From Dysgonomonadaceae bacterium zrk40 (GTDB lineage: Bacteria > Bacteroidota > Bacteroidia > Bacteroidales > Dysgonomonadaceae): DNA of 64,000 nt. The stretch spans positions 992,001 through 1,056,000 of the forward strand of contig CP070276.1 of assembly GCA_016916535.1 (NCBI GenBank), in the 5' to 3' direction. The position numbers and the translations under genes are program-made. The notes under the pieces are model-generated. The model did not search any database. It was not told the DNA's origin and was given only the letters and a program-made list of their open reading frames with translations. Of the stretch, positions 36,175 to 44,537 are shown one piece after another. The number at the start of each line of letters is the position of its first letter. Positions within the stretch are counted from its first letter, which is position 1.

Positions 36175-37530
36175 TCACTTGTAGTAAATCCTGTACTCCC
36201 ACGGTTGCAACTGCATTGTTGCTGCAGCCGTTGTTTCCTCACCACTGGGAAAGAGTCGGTATCCCTCACCCGGCAGGGGCTCTTCGAAGGTTACCTCAAC
36301 CGTTTCGTCGCTTAGGTTGAGCAATGCGACCACCTCGCTGCCTTCGTTCGTGCGACGGAAAGACCATACCGATTTCGGACGATCATTTCCGATCTCGCTC
36401 ATCACACCACTGCGGCCGGGCGCCTGCAACGCCTTCTGTTCCTTCTTGAAACGATTCAATGCGGTGTAGAAAGAGGAGAAGTCCTGCGGATCACTCCAGT
36501 CGATCTCATCTTTCTCGAAAAATGCCAGTCTGTGGTCGAAACCTGCTTCCTGTCCGCTGTATATCAGCGGCATGCCGGGCAGCAGATAGGTGAGCACCGC
36601 AAAGCTGCGTGCCGCCTCACCCATTCGTTCAAACTCGGTACCGTTCCAGGAGTTCTCGTCGTGGTTGGAGGTGAAGAACATCGGAATGGCATCCGGAGCA
36701 AAACGATCGGTCATACGGTTAAACGATGCCCGCAATGAGTCCACATCCTCCACACCCTGAGCCACCGCATTCATTCGGTGGTGGAAATCCCATGCATAGT
36801 ATGCGTCGAACAGCGATTCATTCAACTCAGGCTTCTCCGCCTCGGCAAGCATAAAGATATCGGGCTTCAAGGCGATTAGTGAATCTTTTGCCGCCACCCA
36901 GAAGTCGGTCGGCAGTTCACCTGCCACATCGCAGCGGAAGCCGTCGATACCGGTTTCACGCACCCAGAAGCGCATCGACTCGATCATCGCCTCACGCATC
37001 TCCGGCTTGCTGTAATCGAGCTGGGCAATATCGGTCCAGTCATACATCACGTTCAGCTCACCCAGGCTGTCGCGCACGTACCAGTCGGGATGAGCCTCCA
37101 CCCACACGGCATCGCGAGAGGTATGGTTGGCCACCCAATCGAGAATCACCTTCATACCCAGTGCGTGTGCCTGATCGACCACCGCCCGGAAATCATCCAA
37201 CGTGCCAAACTCACTGTTCACCGCTGTGTAATCGCTGATGGAGTAGTAGCTCCCCAGGGTACCTTTTCGATCTTTTTCACCGATCGGCTGAATGGGCATA
37301 AACCAGAGGATATCGACTCCCAGTTCATCGAGACGGGGCAGCTCATCTGCAAAAGCGGGGAATGTCCCTTCGGGAGTAAACTGTCGCGTGTTGACCTCAT
37401 AGAGTACCGCGTCATAAGCCCATTCGGGGCGTTCAGGTTCAGCTGTGGCAAAAGGTTCAGCTTGTTTGGTCTTGTTTCCGCATGCCATCAGAAGGGTGAT
37501 GAGCAGGGTGTAAAGTAGAAATCTTTTCAT
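36175..37530 (-). CDS. GH13 alpha-amylase family lipoprotein
   Basis: 451 residues with lipobox LMAC (Cys17), no N-terminal carbohydrate module, and a compact barrel starting DAVLYEVNTRQFTPEGTF. Catalytic residues: Asp201 in GFRCDVAGELP, Glu230 in LAEAEKP, Asp291 in SNHDENSW. The C-terminal beta domain ends WEYRIYYK. The Cys before the nucleophile Asp and the small size resemble amylases next to maltose transporters in Bacteroidota. It lies 13 bp downstream of the MFS gene on the same strand, so the two are cotranscribed from the LacI-controlled promoter at 39153. Substrate is presumably maltodextrin. Confidence 0.9.
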   Translation of the reverse strand: MKRFLLYTLLITLLMACGNKTKQAEPFATAEPERPEWAYDAVLYEVNTRQFTPEGTFPAFADELPRLDELGVDILWFMPIQPIGEKDRKGTLGSYYSISDYTAVNSEFGTLDDFRAVVDQAHALGMKVILDWVANHTSRDAVWVEAHPDWYVRDSLGELNVMYDWTDIAQLDYSKPEMREAMIESMRFWVRETGIDGFRCDVAGELPTDFWVAAKDSLIALKPDIFMLAEAEKPELNESLFDAYYAWDFHHRMNAVAQGVEDVDSLRASFNRMTDRFAPDAIPMFFTSNHDENSWNGTEFERMGEAARSFAVLTYLLPGMPLIYSGQEAGFDHRLAFFEKDEIDWSDPQDFSSFYTALNRFKKEQKALQAPGRSGVMSEIGNDRPKSVWSFRRTNEGSEVVALLNLSDETVEVTFEEPLPGEGYRLFPSGEETTAAATMQLQPWEYRIYYK

Positions 37531-37543
37531 TTTTTATGATAGG

Positions 37544-39076
37544 TCAGTTATTTTTCTGCAATTTGTAGACATCATCCTTGTCCTGTACCATGAAAACGCT
37601 CAGGGCACCCACTATCAGGGAACAGCCTGCGAGCACCAGCGTGAGGATCACCCGTCCCTCAAAGAGTTCACTGGTGATGTATCCCAGGATGCTGGCAGCG
37701 AGGATCTGCGGGATGACAATGAAGAAGTTGAAGATGCCCATGTAGGTACCCATCTTATCTGCCGGCAGTGAGCCGGTGAGGATGGCGTAGGGCATAGAGA
37801 GGATGCTCCCCCAGGCAAAGCCTACCCCCACCATGGGGAGCAGCAACAGCTGAGGGTCTCTGATAAAGAAGAGCGAGATGAAGGCTACCCCTCCCATGCT
37901 CAGAGCGATGGCATGAGTGGCTTTACGGCCAATCTGCTTAGCCAACGCCGGGAGCAGGAAAGCGCTAATGGCCGACACTCCGTTGTAGACGGCGAAGAGC
38001 ACTCCTACCCAGTTGGCTCCCTGGTTGTAGAGCTCGCTGCTGGAATCGGTAGTACCATAGACGTGCTGCGTGATAGCCGGTGTGGTATAGATCCACATGG
38101 CATAAAAAGCGAGCCAGGAGAAAAACTGAACCACCGCCAGCTGCCCCATGGTCTTGGGCATATGCAATAGATCATTCATGATCCCCACCATGCCGTTTGG
38201 CCTTGATGAACTTTTGGTGATCAACCCTGAGAGCAGCAGGATGATGCCGAAGACCAGCAACAACCCACCCACGATGTAGAGCTGCTCGTTTTGCTCCCCC
38301 AGGGAGGAGAAATAGATCAGCGCACTGGCGGCTACACCTACAAGGGTCCAGATTAGACCTTTGTGCAGAAACTGACCAGAGGTGACCGGTGCTTTCGGGA
38401 CACTCTTCACACCGCTCAGTTTCTCCTTCTCCTCCTCAAAGGCAGCCAGCTCTTCCGGCGAATACTCCTTCGAAGTGAGCACCGTATAGAGCACCGAGAG
38501 GAAGAGCACCACCCCGCCGATATAGAAGGAGAGCTTCACCGACTGGGGAATCATCCCCTCTTCTGCCGTGTTGGGCACGCCGAACCAGTTGGACAGGATG
38601 TAGGGGAGCGCCGAAGCTACCACTGCACCGGTACCGATGAAGAAGCTCTGCATGGCAAAACCCATCGTACGCTGTTCGGAAGGAAGATTGTCACCCACGA
38701 AAGCACGGAATGGTTCCATCGAAATGTTGATTGATCCATCCATGATCCAGAGCATCCCTGCAGCAATCCAAAGGGCCGGGGAGTTGGGCATGATGAAGAG
38801 TGCCAGGGTGGTCAGGAGGGCCCCCACCATGAAGTAAGGGCGTCGCCGTCCGAAACGGTTCCAGGTGTTGTCGCTCAAATGTCCGATGATGGGCTGAATG
38901 ATCAGGCCGGTGATGGGTGCAGCAATCCAGAGAATGGGAATATCCTCTACGCGGGCTCCCAGTGTCTCAAAAATGCGGCTTACGTTGGCATTCTGGAGGG
39001 CGAAGCCAAACTGAATGCCCAGGAATCCGAAACTCATGTTCCAGATCTCCCAAAAGGAAAGGTGTCTCTTTTTCAT
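37544..39076 (-). CDS. MFS sugar transporter of the GPH/SLC45-like type
   Basis: 510 residues, about 12 membrane helices. The start at 39076 gives the family N-terminus LSFWEIWNMSFGFLGIQFGF followed by ALQNANVSRIFETLGA, seen in Bacteroidota proteins next to amylase genes. An in-frame ATG at 39136 lies within the operator region and is rejected. Other features: WNRFGRRRPYFMVGA after helix 2, an acidic cytoplasmic loop with YSPEELAAFEEEKEKLSG between helices 6 and 7, and a second half starting about residue 300. It would carry maltose or maltodextrin into the cytoplasm by proton symport (inferred from the amylase and LacI neighbours). Confidence 0.88.
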   Translation of the reverse strand: MKKRHLSFWEIWNMSFGFLGIQFGFALQNANVSRIFETLGARVEDIPILWIAAPITGLIIQPIIGHLSDNTWNRFGRRRPYFMVGALLTTLALFIMPNSPALWIAAGMLWIMDGSINISMEPFRAFVGDNLPSEQRTMGFAMQSFFIGTGAVVASALPYILSNWFGVPNTAEEGMIPQSVKLSFYIGGVVLFLSVLYTVLTSKEYSPEELAAFEEEKEKLSGVKSVPKAPVTSGQFLHKGLIWTLVGVAASALIYFSSLGEQNEQLYIVGGLLLVFGIILLLSGLITKSSSRPNGMVGIMNDLLHMPKTMGQLAVVQFFSWLAFYAMWIYTTPAITQHVYGTTDSSSELYNQGANWVGVLFAVYNGVSAISAFLLPALAKQIGRKATHAIALSMGGVAFISLFFIRDPQLLLLPMVGVGFAWGSILSMPYAILTGSLPADKMGTYMGIFNFFIVIPQILAASILGYITSELFEGRVILTLVLAGCSLIVGALSVFMVQDKDDVYKLQKNN

Positions 39077-39133
39077 GTGGATGATGCTATTTGATCTCTG
39101 CTGATTTAGATAAACGAAAAGGTTGAAATGATT

Positions 39134-39143
39134 CAAACGTTTA
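39134..39143. promoter_or_regulatory. Degenerate LacI-type half-operator at the MFS promoter start
   Basis: The palindromic core AAACGTTT (39135-39142) lies just downstream of the -7 element, where the transcript would begin. Its centre is 83 bp, about eight helical turns, from the upstream operator at 39215. It could be a second site for the same regulator. Confidence 0.4.
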
Positions 39144-39152
39144 TGGAATAGG

Positions 39153-39160
39153 CAAATATA
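39153..39160 (-). promoter_or_regulatory. -7 element of the MFS-amylase promoter
   Basis: On the minus strand TATATTTG fits TAnnTTTG, 77 bp before the MFS start. No TTTG is present at the -33 position, as at the susC promoter. Confidence 0.5.
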
Positions 39161-39214
39161 AAGAGTAATCCCGGTCGGGGCGACTCTCTCTGCAGTAAAC
39201 CGTTGCTATTTCTA

Positions 39215-39228
39215 TGCAAACGTATGCA
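39215..39228. promoter_or_regulatory. LacI-family operator upstream of the MFS gene
   Basis: TGCAAACGTATGCA is a 14-bp near-palindrome (one mismatched pair) with central CG. It shares TGCAA and TGCA arms with the site before susC. The centre is 61.5 bp from the first base of the -7 element. It sits 10 bp after the stop codon of the LacI-family gene. Confidence 0.68.
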
Positions 39229-39237
39229 TGTGTGGTA

Positions 39238-40245
39238 TTAGCGTGTGGAGCCTCTTATCACCAGGTCGGTTTTAATCAGTCGGCTCACAACACCCTGCTT
39301 TGTTTCACTGCCTTCGATGCGGTTGATCAGAAGCCTGGCAGCCGTACGACCCATCTCAAAACCGTGCTGGTCAACGCTTGTAAGCGTAGGATCGGTCACC
39401 TCGGCGAGGTAGCTGTTGGTGAAACCGCATACCGAGATATCATCCGGGATACGATAACCGGCAGCTTTGATGATCTGAATACAGGAAGATGCGACCTCAT
39501 CATTGATACAAAAGAAGGCATCCGGCACCGATTGCTGTTGCAACATCTCAGGCACCACCTTGCGCGCCAACTCGACCGTGTCGCAGATCCTGCTCATCCC
39601 GCTCTCCACCGGAAACTTATGTTTTCGCAAAGCATCCTCATATCCCATTCTACGGTTGTTCGCGATGGGTAGCGTGCTTGTTGCCCCCAAAAAGGCAATC
39701 TGTCGGCATCCGGACTGAATCAGATGTTCCACCGCATGATAGGCACCAGCATAGTCATCGACCACCACCTTGTCGGTGTTGATGCCGGTGCAGATGCGAT
39801 CAAAAAAGACCAGGTGCACCCCATCGTCGATGATTTCACGGAAATGATCAAACTGAGCCGTTGTCTTCGATTGTGATGCCAGGATTCCGCATACTCGTGC
39901 ATCGAGTAGTGTCTCCACGCTTCGCACCTCACGATCAAAGTCCTCATTTGATTGACAGAAAAGAACATTGTAACCGTCATTCTCCGCTTCCATCTGGATA
40001 CCCGACAGCACCGTGGAGAAAAAATAATGCACAATCTCCGGCACAATCACTCCGATGGTATTGTTCCTGTTGGTGCGCAACTGCATGGCAAGTGTATTGG
40101 GCTTATACTTGTGTTCCAAAGCATAAGCCTGCACCAGTTCACGTGTCTCATGACTGATGGCGGGATGATCTTTCATCGCCCGTGAAACGGTGGATGGCGA
40201 CAAGTTGAGTGCTTTTGCGATATCCTTTAAGGTGATCTGCCCCAT
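39238..40245 (-). CDS. LacI-family transcriptional regulator of the starch locus
   Basis: 335 residues. The start at 40245 gives MGQITLKDIAKALNLSPSTV, with the LacI helix-turn-helix at residues 5-25 and the hinge helix HKYKPNTLAMQLRTNRN after it. An in-frame start 13 codons upstream is less likely. The periplasmic-binding-protein-like effector domain follows (NTIGVIVPEIVHYFFSTVLSGIQ, CGILASQSK, VVDDYAGAYHAVEHLI). The effector is probably a maltooligosaccharide (inference from context). In Bacteroides the sus operon uses the hybrid membrane regulator SusR instead. Two matching palindromes in the window mark its probable targets. Confidence 0.9.
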   Translation of the reverse strand: MGQITLKDIAKALNLSPSTVSRAMKDHPAISHETRELVQAYALEHKYKPNTLAMQLRTNRNNTIGVIVPEIVHYFFSTVLSGIQMEAENDGYNVLFCQSNEDFDREVRSVETLLDARVCGILASQSKTTAQFDHFREIIDDGVHLVFFDRICTGINTDKVVVDDYAGAYHAVEHLIQSGCRQIAFLGATSTLPIANNRRMGYEDALRKHKFPVESGMSRICDTVELARKVVPEMLQQQSVPDAFFCINDEVASSCIQIIKAAGYRIPDDISVCGFTNSYLAEVTDPTLTSVDQHGFEMGRTAARLLINRIEGSETKQGVVSRLIKTDLVIRGSTR

Positions 40246-40347
40246 TGATGTATTCCCCTTCTTTTGTTGATGGCAAGTGAACATCTGCTGCCACTGCTTC
40301 TAAAAGGAAACCCCATCGGAAGCAGAATGGCAGGGTGCCACAGTTCC

Positions 40348-40355
40348 CAAATATA
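40348..40355 (-). promoter_or_regulatory. -7 element of the LacI-family gene
   Basis: On the minus strand TATATTTG fits TAnnTTTG, about 100 bp before the start at 40245. The IS element begins only 52 bp upstream of it. Confidence 0.45.
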
Positions 40356-40400
40356 GATAAAAAAATGTGAATGCACTTCTTGCTCCTGCAAAAAAGAGCT

Positions 40401-40406
40401 CTTTTT
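40401..40406 (+). repeat. Left target-site duplication of the IS element
   Basis: CTTTTT immediately outside the left inverted repeat, repeated at 41441-41446. It is the end of a 16-bp palindrome AAAAAGAGCTCTTTTT (40391-40406). Confidence 0.75.
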
Positions 40407-41440
40407 ACGTGAGTTCGGGATAAGAAAAGCATAAAAAAAGTTGTGATATAGGGAGATTATTTGTATATTTATAGCTGATAATCAAACAAATAACAAACAT
40501 CAGCCCTATGATCACAACAGACAAAGTTATTGAAATATTTTGTATTGCCGACGATTTTTGTGCAGAATATGAGAATGAAATTCAGAATCATCAACTTCAA
40601 GCCGGGGGTACAACTAAAAGGAGAAACAGGAAAACGCAAATGTCCCAGAGCGAGATTATTGCCGTGATGGTCTGTTTCCACTGCGGAACCTTCCATAATT
40701 TCAAGAATTATTACCTGTTTTATATTTGCAAACACATGAAGAGCTATTTTCCAAATGCCGTTTCCTACAACCGTTTTGTCGAGTTGCAACCCAGGGTGAT
40801 TGTACCTTTCATGCTCTTGCTCAAACTCTTTGGATTTGGTGAATGCACAGGCATTACATATGTGGATAGCACTCCCATTAAAGTATGTCATAACAAGCGT
40901 ATACACTCGAATAAAGTATTCAGGGATCTGGCACAAAGAGGGAAAAGTACGATGGGCTGGTTTTTTGGATTCAAGCTTCATCTGGTCTGTAACGAAAAGG
41001 GTGAATTGCTGAATTTCTCTCTCACAAAAGGCAATGTCGACGATAGAAACCCTGACGTAATCAATGTTCTTACCAAAGATCTTTTCGGTAAACTATATGC
41101 AGACAAGGGTTACATCAGCACAAAGCTCTTCGAGATGCTGTTTGACCAGGGTGTTCATTTAGTGACCGGTATACGCTCAAATATGAAAAATTCCCTGATG
41201 TCATTCCGCGACAAGATTCTCTTACGCAAAAGATCTGTAATTGAGTCCATCAATGATGAACTGAAGAATATCTGCCAGATAGAACATTCAAGGCATCGTT
41301 CCACACATAATTTCATCATGAACATAATTGCTGCATTGGTGGCATATTGTTTCTTTCCCAAAAAGCCTTCAATCAAATTTGAAGTGGAAAAGTCAAGTCA
41401 ATTAACCATTTGGGGATAATATGTTATCCCGAACTCACGT
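40407..41440 (+). mobile_element. IS982-family insertion sequence, intact, 1034 bp
   Basis: Perfect 17-bp terminal inverted repeats, ACGTGAGTTCGGGATAA (40407-40423) and its complement (41424-41440), enclose one full transposase gene. A 6-bp direct repeat CTTTTT on both sides is the target duplication. Clean ends, intact gene and lower G+C than its neighbours suggest recent insertion. It sits between the promoters of the LacI-family gene and arcA, damaging no coding sequence. Confidence 0.9.
40508..41419 (+). CDS. IS982-family transposase
   Basis: A 303-residue DDE transposase. Catalytic residues are visible: first Asp in TYVDSTPIKVCHNKR, second Asp in LYADKGYIS, and Glu in KRSVIESINDELKN, where the spacing and the Y-x-D-S-T motif are those of IS982. 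The N-terminal part (IEIFCIADDFCAEYE, then RKTQMSQSEIIAVMVCFH) is the family's conserved head. No frameshift or early stop, so it is probably active. Nearly the whole IS length is coding. Confidence 0.93.
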   Translation: MITTDKVIEIFCIADDFCAEYENEIQNHQLQAGGTTKRRNRKTQMSQSEIIAVMVCFHCGTFHNFKNYYLFYICKHMKSYFPNAVSYNRFVELQPRVIVPFMLLLKLFGFGECTGITYVDSTPIKVCHNKRIHSNKVFRDLAQRGKSTMGWFFGFKLHLVCNEKGELLNFSLTKGNVDDRNPDVINVLTKDLFGKLYADKGYISTKLFEMLFDQGVHLVTGIRSNMKNSLMSFRDKILLRKRSVIESINDELKNICQIEHSRHRSTHNFIMNIIAALVAYCFFPKKPSIKFEVEKSSQLTIWG

Positions 41441-41446
41441 CTTTTT
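41441..41446 (+). repeat. Right target-site duplication of the IS element
   Basis: CTTTTT directly after the right inverted repeat, identical to 40401-40406. Confidence 0.75.
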
Positions 41447-41479
41447 GTAAAGAAATAGTGTCGATTCTCCCAATTTGTT

Positions 41480-41487
41480 TATATTTG
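41480..41487 (+). promoter_or_regulatory. -7 element of the arginine deiminase gene
   Basis: TATATTTG fits TAnnTTTG, 20 bp before the ATG. It lies 33 bp outside the IS right target repeat, so the insertion leaves the core promoter but removes whatever lay farther upstream. Confidence 0.5.
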
Positions 41488-41506
41488 TTTGTAAAAATCA
41501 ATTTAT

Positions 41507-42778
41507 ATGAAGGAAAATAAACCATTGCCCCTTTCGGTGCAATCTGAGATTGGCCACTTGGAAGCAGTATTGATGCACTATCCGGGTGCAGAGGTGGAAA
41601 ATATGACCCCCCGTAACGCACAGAGAGCGCTATACAGCGACATCCTGAACCTCTCAATTGCCCGCAGGGAATACAACCAGCTGCTGGGGGTGTTGCAGAA
41701 ACATTCTTCTGTATACAAGGTAACTGAACTGCTCACAAAGCTGTTGACATCGGAAGAGCATAAAAAAAGACTGATTGGACAGATCTGTGCAGCAGAAGAG
41801 GTACCCGACTATTTTGATTATCTGACCAATTTACCACCGGTAACACTTGCCACCATTTTAATCGAGGGGCTTCCCCTAAAGGTCAGTACGCTTACCGATT
41901 TTCTCAGGGAAGAGTACTATGCCCTCAAACCGCTCTACAACTTCTATTTCACCCGCGATGCTTCTGCGGTGATTGGCAACAGTGCCCTCATTTGCAAGAT
42001 GGCCAACAGTGTACGCATGCGGGAAGCAATGATCATGAATGCCATCTTCGGCAGCGGCCTCTTTTTCGAGGGTAAGAAACTCAATAGCTATGAAATTTCA
42101 CATCACAACCCGGAGGTGAAAATTGAGGGGGGTGACCTGCTGGTGTTGAGAGAGGACATACTTCTGATTGGCAACGGTTCCAGAACAACCACCCAGGGCA
42201 TTGACATGCTGGTGAAGGAATTCTGCCGGAACGGATCGGGGAAAAAACATGTGATCGTGCAACAGCTGCCTGAATCACCCGAATCATTTATTCATCTCGA
42301 CATGGTCTTTACCATGCTTGACAGGGATAAGGCGATGGTCTACAAACCACTGATCCTGGATAGCTCCCGTTACCAAACCGTTCACATCCAGATCGACAAC
42401 GGAAAGGTTGCCAAGATCAGCGCTGCAGGAGGCATCCTGAGTCTGCTCAGGAAGTTGGGATTGGAGCTGGAGCCGGTGGTATGTGGCGGCAAGGCTGACG
42501 ATTGGGATCAGGAGCGGGAGCAGTGGCACAGTGGTGCCAACTTCCTGGCAATTGCACCTGGCAAAGTGCTCTCCTATGCACGCAATGTTCACACCTTGGA
42601 GGAGCTCAACAAGCATGGTTTTCAAGTGGTGAGCGCAGCGGAGGTGATTGATGGCCGTTACGATGTCACTTCTCCCGGCCGTTGTGTGATCACCCTTGAA
42701 GGATCTGAACTGCCGCGCGGTGGTGGCGGTCCCCGTTGTATGACCATGCCGCTGCGTCGTTCAACCGTGAGTTGGTAA
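41507..42778 (+). CDS. arcA: Arginine deiminase
   Basis: A 423-residue enzyme of the guanidino-group modifying family that hydrolyses arginine to citrulline and ammonia in the cytoplasm. Visible: N-terminal EIGHLEAVLMHYPGAEVENMTP, substrate-binding FYFTRDASAVIG, KIEGGDLLVL with the acidic residue, SFIHLDMVFTMLD with the catalytic His, and nucleophile Cys411 in GGGGPRCMTMPL. All catalytic elements are present. The other ADI pathway genes (ornithine carbamoyltransferase, carbamate kinase) are not next to it. Its promoter region borders the IS element. Confidence 0.94.
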   Translation: MKENKPLPLSVQSEIGHLEAVLMHYPGAEVENMTPRNAQRALYSDILNLSIARREYNQLLGVLQKHSSVYKVTELLTKLLTSEEHKKRLIGQICAAEEVPDYFDYLTNLPPVTLATILIEGLPLKVSTLTDFLREEYYALKPLYNFYFTRDASAVIGNSALICKMANSVRMREAMIMNAIFGSGLFFEGKKLNSYEISHHNPEVKIEGGDLLVLREDILLIGNGSRTTTQGIDMLVKEFCRNGSGKKHVIVQQLPESPESFIHLDMVFTMLDRDKAMVYKPLILDSSRYQTVHIQIDNGKVAKISAAGGILSLLRKLGLELEPVVCGGKADDWDQEREQWHSGANFLAIAPGKVLSYARNVHTLEELNKHGFQVVSAAEVIDGRYDVTSPGRCVITLEGSELPRGGGGPRCMTMPLRRSTVSW

Positions 42779-42840
42779 GCCAATACTTCAACCAGTGAGA
42801 TGGGGAATCAGTAACTTTAGAAAAAACCGGTTGTTTCAGA

Positions 42841-43533
42841 TCAGAGAATATCCCTGATCTCAGCGAGACTTCGTACAGTGTGCGTGGGTTGAAAATCAAC
42901 CGCAGGTTCACCTGTCGGATTAAACCATATCTGGTCTATACGGCTGTTACGTGCCCCCACAATATCAGCTTCCCAGCTGTCGCCAATCATCAGCGTCTGG
43001 TTGCGCCGTGAGTTTGTGTTTTTGAGCGCATAGGTGAACATATCGGGGTGAGGCTTGTTGATCCCTGCATCTTCCGAAAGGATGATCTTATCGAAGAAAG
43101 GTTTCAATCCTGAGTTTTCAATCTTCTTGTACTGCACCTCCCTGAATCCGTTGGAGAGGATATGCATTCGGTACCTGGGTAGCAGGTATTCCAACAGCTC
43201 CATGGTCCCATCGATCAAACGTGTTTTGCGGGTGGTGCGATCCAGAAAATCATCACTGAGCCGTTTTGCATATTCAGGGTCGGTGATACCAAACGGTCTT
43301 ACGGGAGCCAGAAAACGTTCTACAATAAGTTCCTCTTTGCGGATCTCACCCTGACGGTACTTCGCCCACAGCCGATGATTGCCCGGCATGTATACGTTGT
43401 AATACTCCTCGAAGGTTGGATAAAATTCCGCGTAATTATAATCATGGTATATCTCTTCGAGGCACTCTTTACCGTTTTGATGGATATCCCAAAGGGTGTC
43501 GTCCAGATCAATGAATAAATTTTTGTACTGCAT
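42841..43533 (-). CDS. HAD-superfamily phosphatase, YjjG-like
   Basis: A 230-residue noncanonical nucleotide or sugar phosphatase type. HAD motif I NLFIDLDDTLWDIHQNG at the N-terminus (two Asp), motif II LSNGF, motif III and IV in KIILSEDAGINKPHPDMF and LMIGDSWEADIVGARN. The alpha-helical C1 cap lies between about 20 and 95. YjjG relatives remove phosphate from dUMP and dTMP analogues; the true substrate here is not known. Convergent with arcA. Confidence 0.88.
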   Translation of the reverse strand: MQYKNLFIDLDDTLWDIHQNGKECLEEIYHDYNYAEFYPTFEEYYNVYMPGNHRLWAKYRQGEIRKEELIVERFLAPVRPFGITDPEYAKRLSDDFLDRTTRKTRLIDGTMELLEYLLPRYRMHILSNGFREVQYKKIENSGLKPFFDKIILSEDAGINKPHPDMFTYALKNTNSRRNQTLMIGDSWEADIVGARNSRIDQIWFNPTGEPAVDFQPTHTVRSLAEIRDIL

Positions 43534-43544
43534 TTTTTTAAACA

Positions 43545-43575
43545 GTCACGGAGTGATTTACATTCACTCCGTGAC
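43545..43575 (-). other. Strong hairpin between lipoprotein and HAD genes
   Basis: A perfect 12-bp inverted repeat, GTCACGGAGTGA (43545-43556) and TCACTCCGTGAC (43564-43575), with a 7-nt loop. On the minus strand it follows the lipoprotein stop by 43 bp, but TGTTTAAAA rather than a U-run comes next. Possible terminator or processing site. Confidence 0.5.
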
Positions 43576-43617
43576 AATCTTTTATGTGATAATAATTATA
43601 CAGTGCTACGTCGCAAA

Positions 43618-44475
43618 TCAGTTAACCTCTATGATCAAAAACTTTGTGAGGCTCCAGAAGCGCTGAGTGTCGGTAATCACAAAAGTGAGGTTGCCGTCAT
43701 CACCCTTCACGAATTCATAGGTTCCTTCAGGATGGGTTGACCATAGTTTACCTTTGGGAGCATAGAGCGGGATCTGCGTGACTTCACGGATGTCGATCTT
43801 CAGGAAATACTCCTTGTTGAAGGTGTCCTCCAAAACACGTGTCTGCTGCAGAAAGCCTCCGGAGAGAATCTTTTGTTCCTTGAGTTCTCCCGCAGTCCCA
43901 AAGACGTAATAGGCAGTATGCAGCGTCTTCTCCTGCTCACGGATGGTGGCTGATTGTTGTTCGGCCTCCTGGGCGAGTGCCGTCACATCTTCTGCAAGCA
44001 AAGCAATCTGTTCATCTTTTCGTGCCAACTCTTCCTGCAGTTGAGTCAAGCGGTTGCTACTCTCCAGCATCTCAGCGTTGAGCCGGCTGATGGTATTCTT
44101 CAGAGATACAATCTCTCTGCTTCCCGCGCTCTGCTTCCTGTTGAGTTGCTCCAGCTGTTCCTTGTTGCGCTGCAGGATCTCATTGATCATCTGAAAATTA
44201 TCCTGAACACGCTGTTTGGTATCCTGTGTCATCTCTCCTCCCTGAGCCGATTGGGTGGCTATGTATTTCTCCGCTTCCCTGATCTTGGCAAAGTTGGCTT
44301 CAACCTCGCTGATCACTGCCATCATCTCGGAAGCTTCCGACTCGGCACCTGTCGAGCGCATCAGAAGTGAATCACGTTGTGCCTGGAGCTCTTTATACTC
44401 CTTCGATTCCTTCACGTTCGTACACGAGACCACGATGAGTCCCATGACCAGAAACATAATCCAGTTCTTTTTCAT
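43618..44475 (-). CDS. Coiled-coil lipoprotein of unknown function
   Basis: 285 residues. Signal peptide with lipobox IVVSC (Cys18). A long coiled coil, about 25-190, has dense Glu/Gln/Lys heptads (ELQAQRDSLLM; LAEDVTALAQEAEQQ). It is followed by a compact beta-rich domain (AYYVFGTAGELKEQKILSGG to the end) with IPLYAPKGKLWSTHPEGTYEF. Homologues in Bacteroidota are sometimes named after a collagen-binding adhesin (Cbp1), but nothing here proves binding. The coiled coil could span the periplasm, or project outward if the protein is surface exposed. Confidence 0.75.
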   Translation of the reverse strand: MKKNWIMFLVMGLIVVSCTNVKESKEYKELQAQRDSLLMRSTGAESEASEMMAVISEVEANFAKIREAEKYIATQSAQGGEMTQDTKQRVQDNFQMINEILQRNKEQLEQLNRKQSAGSREIVSLKNTISRLNAEMLESSNRLTQLQEELARKDEQIALLAEDVTALAQEAEQQSATIREQEKTLHTAYYVFGTAGELKEQKILSGGFLQQTRVLEDTFNKEYFLKIDIREVTQIPLYAPKGKLWSTHPEGTYEFVKGDDGNLTFVITDTQRFWSLTKFLIIEVN

Positions 44476-44537
44476 AACATTGTCTTTTTACCTTATCAAT
44501 AAACAATCACTCGTTGCTAATTGTTTGTTCACATCCT

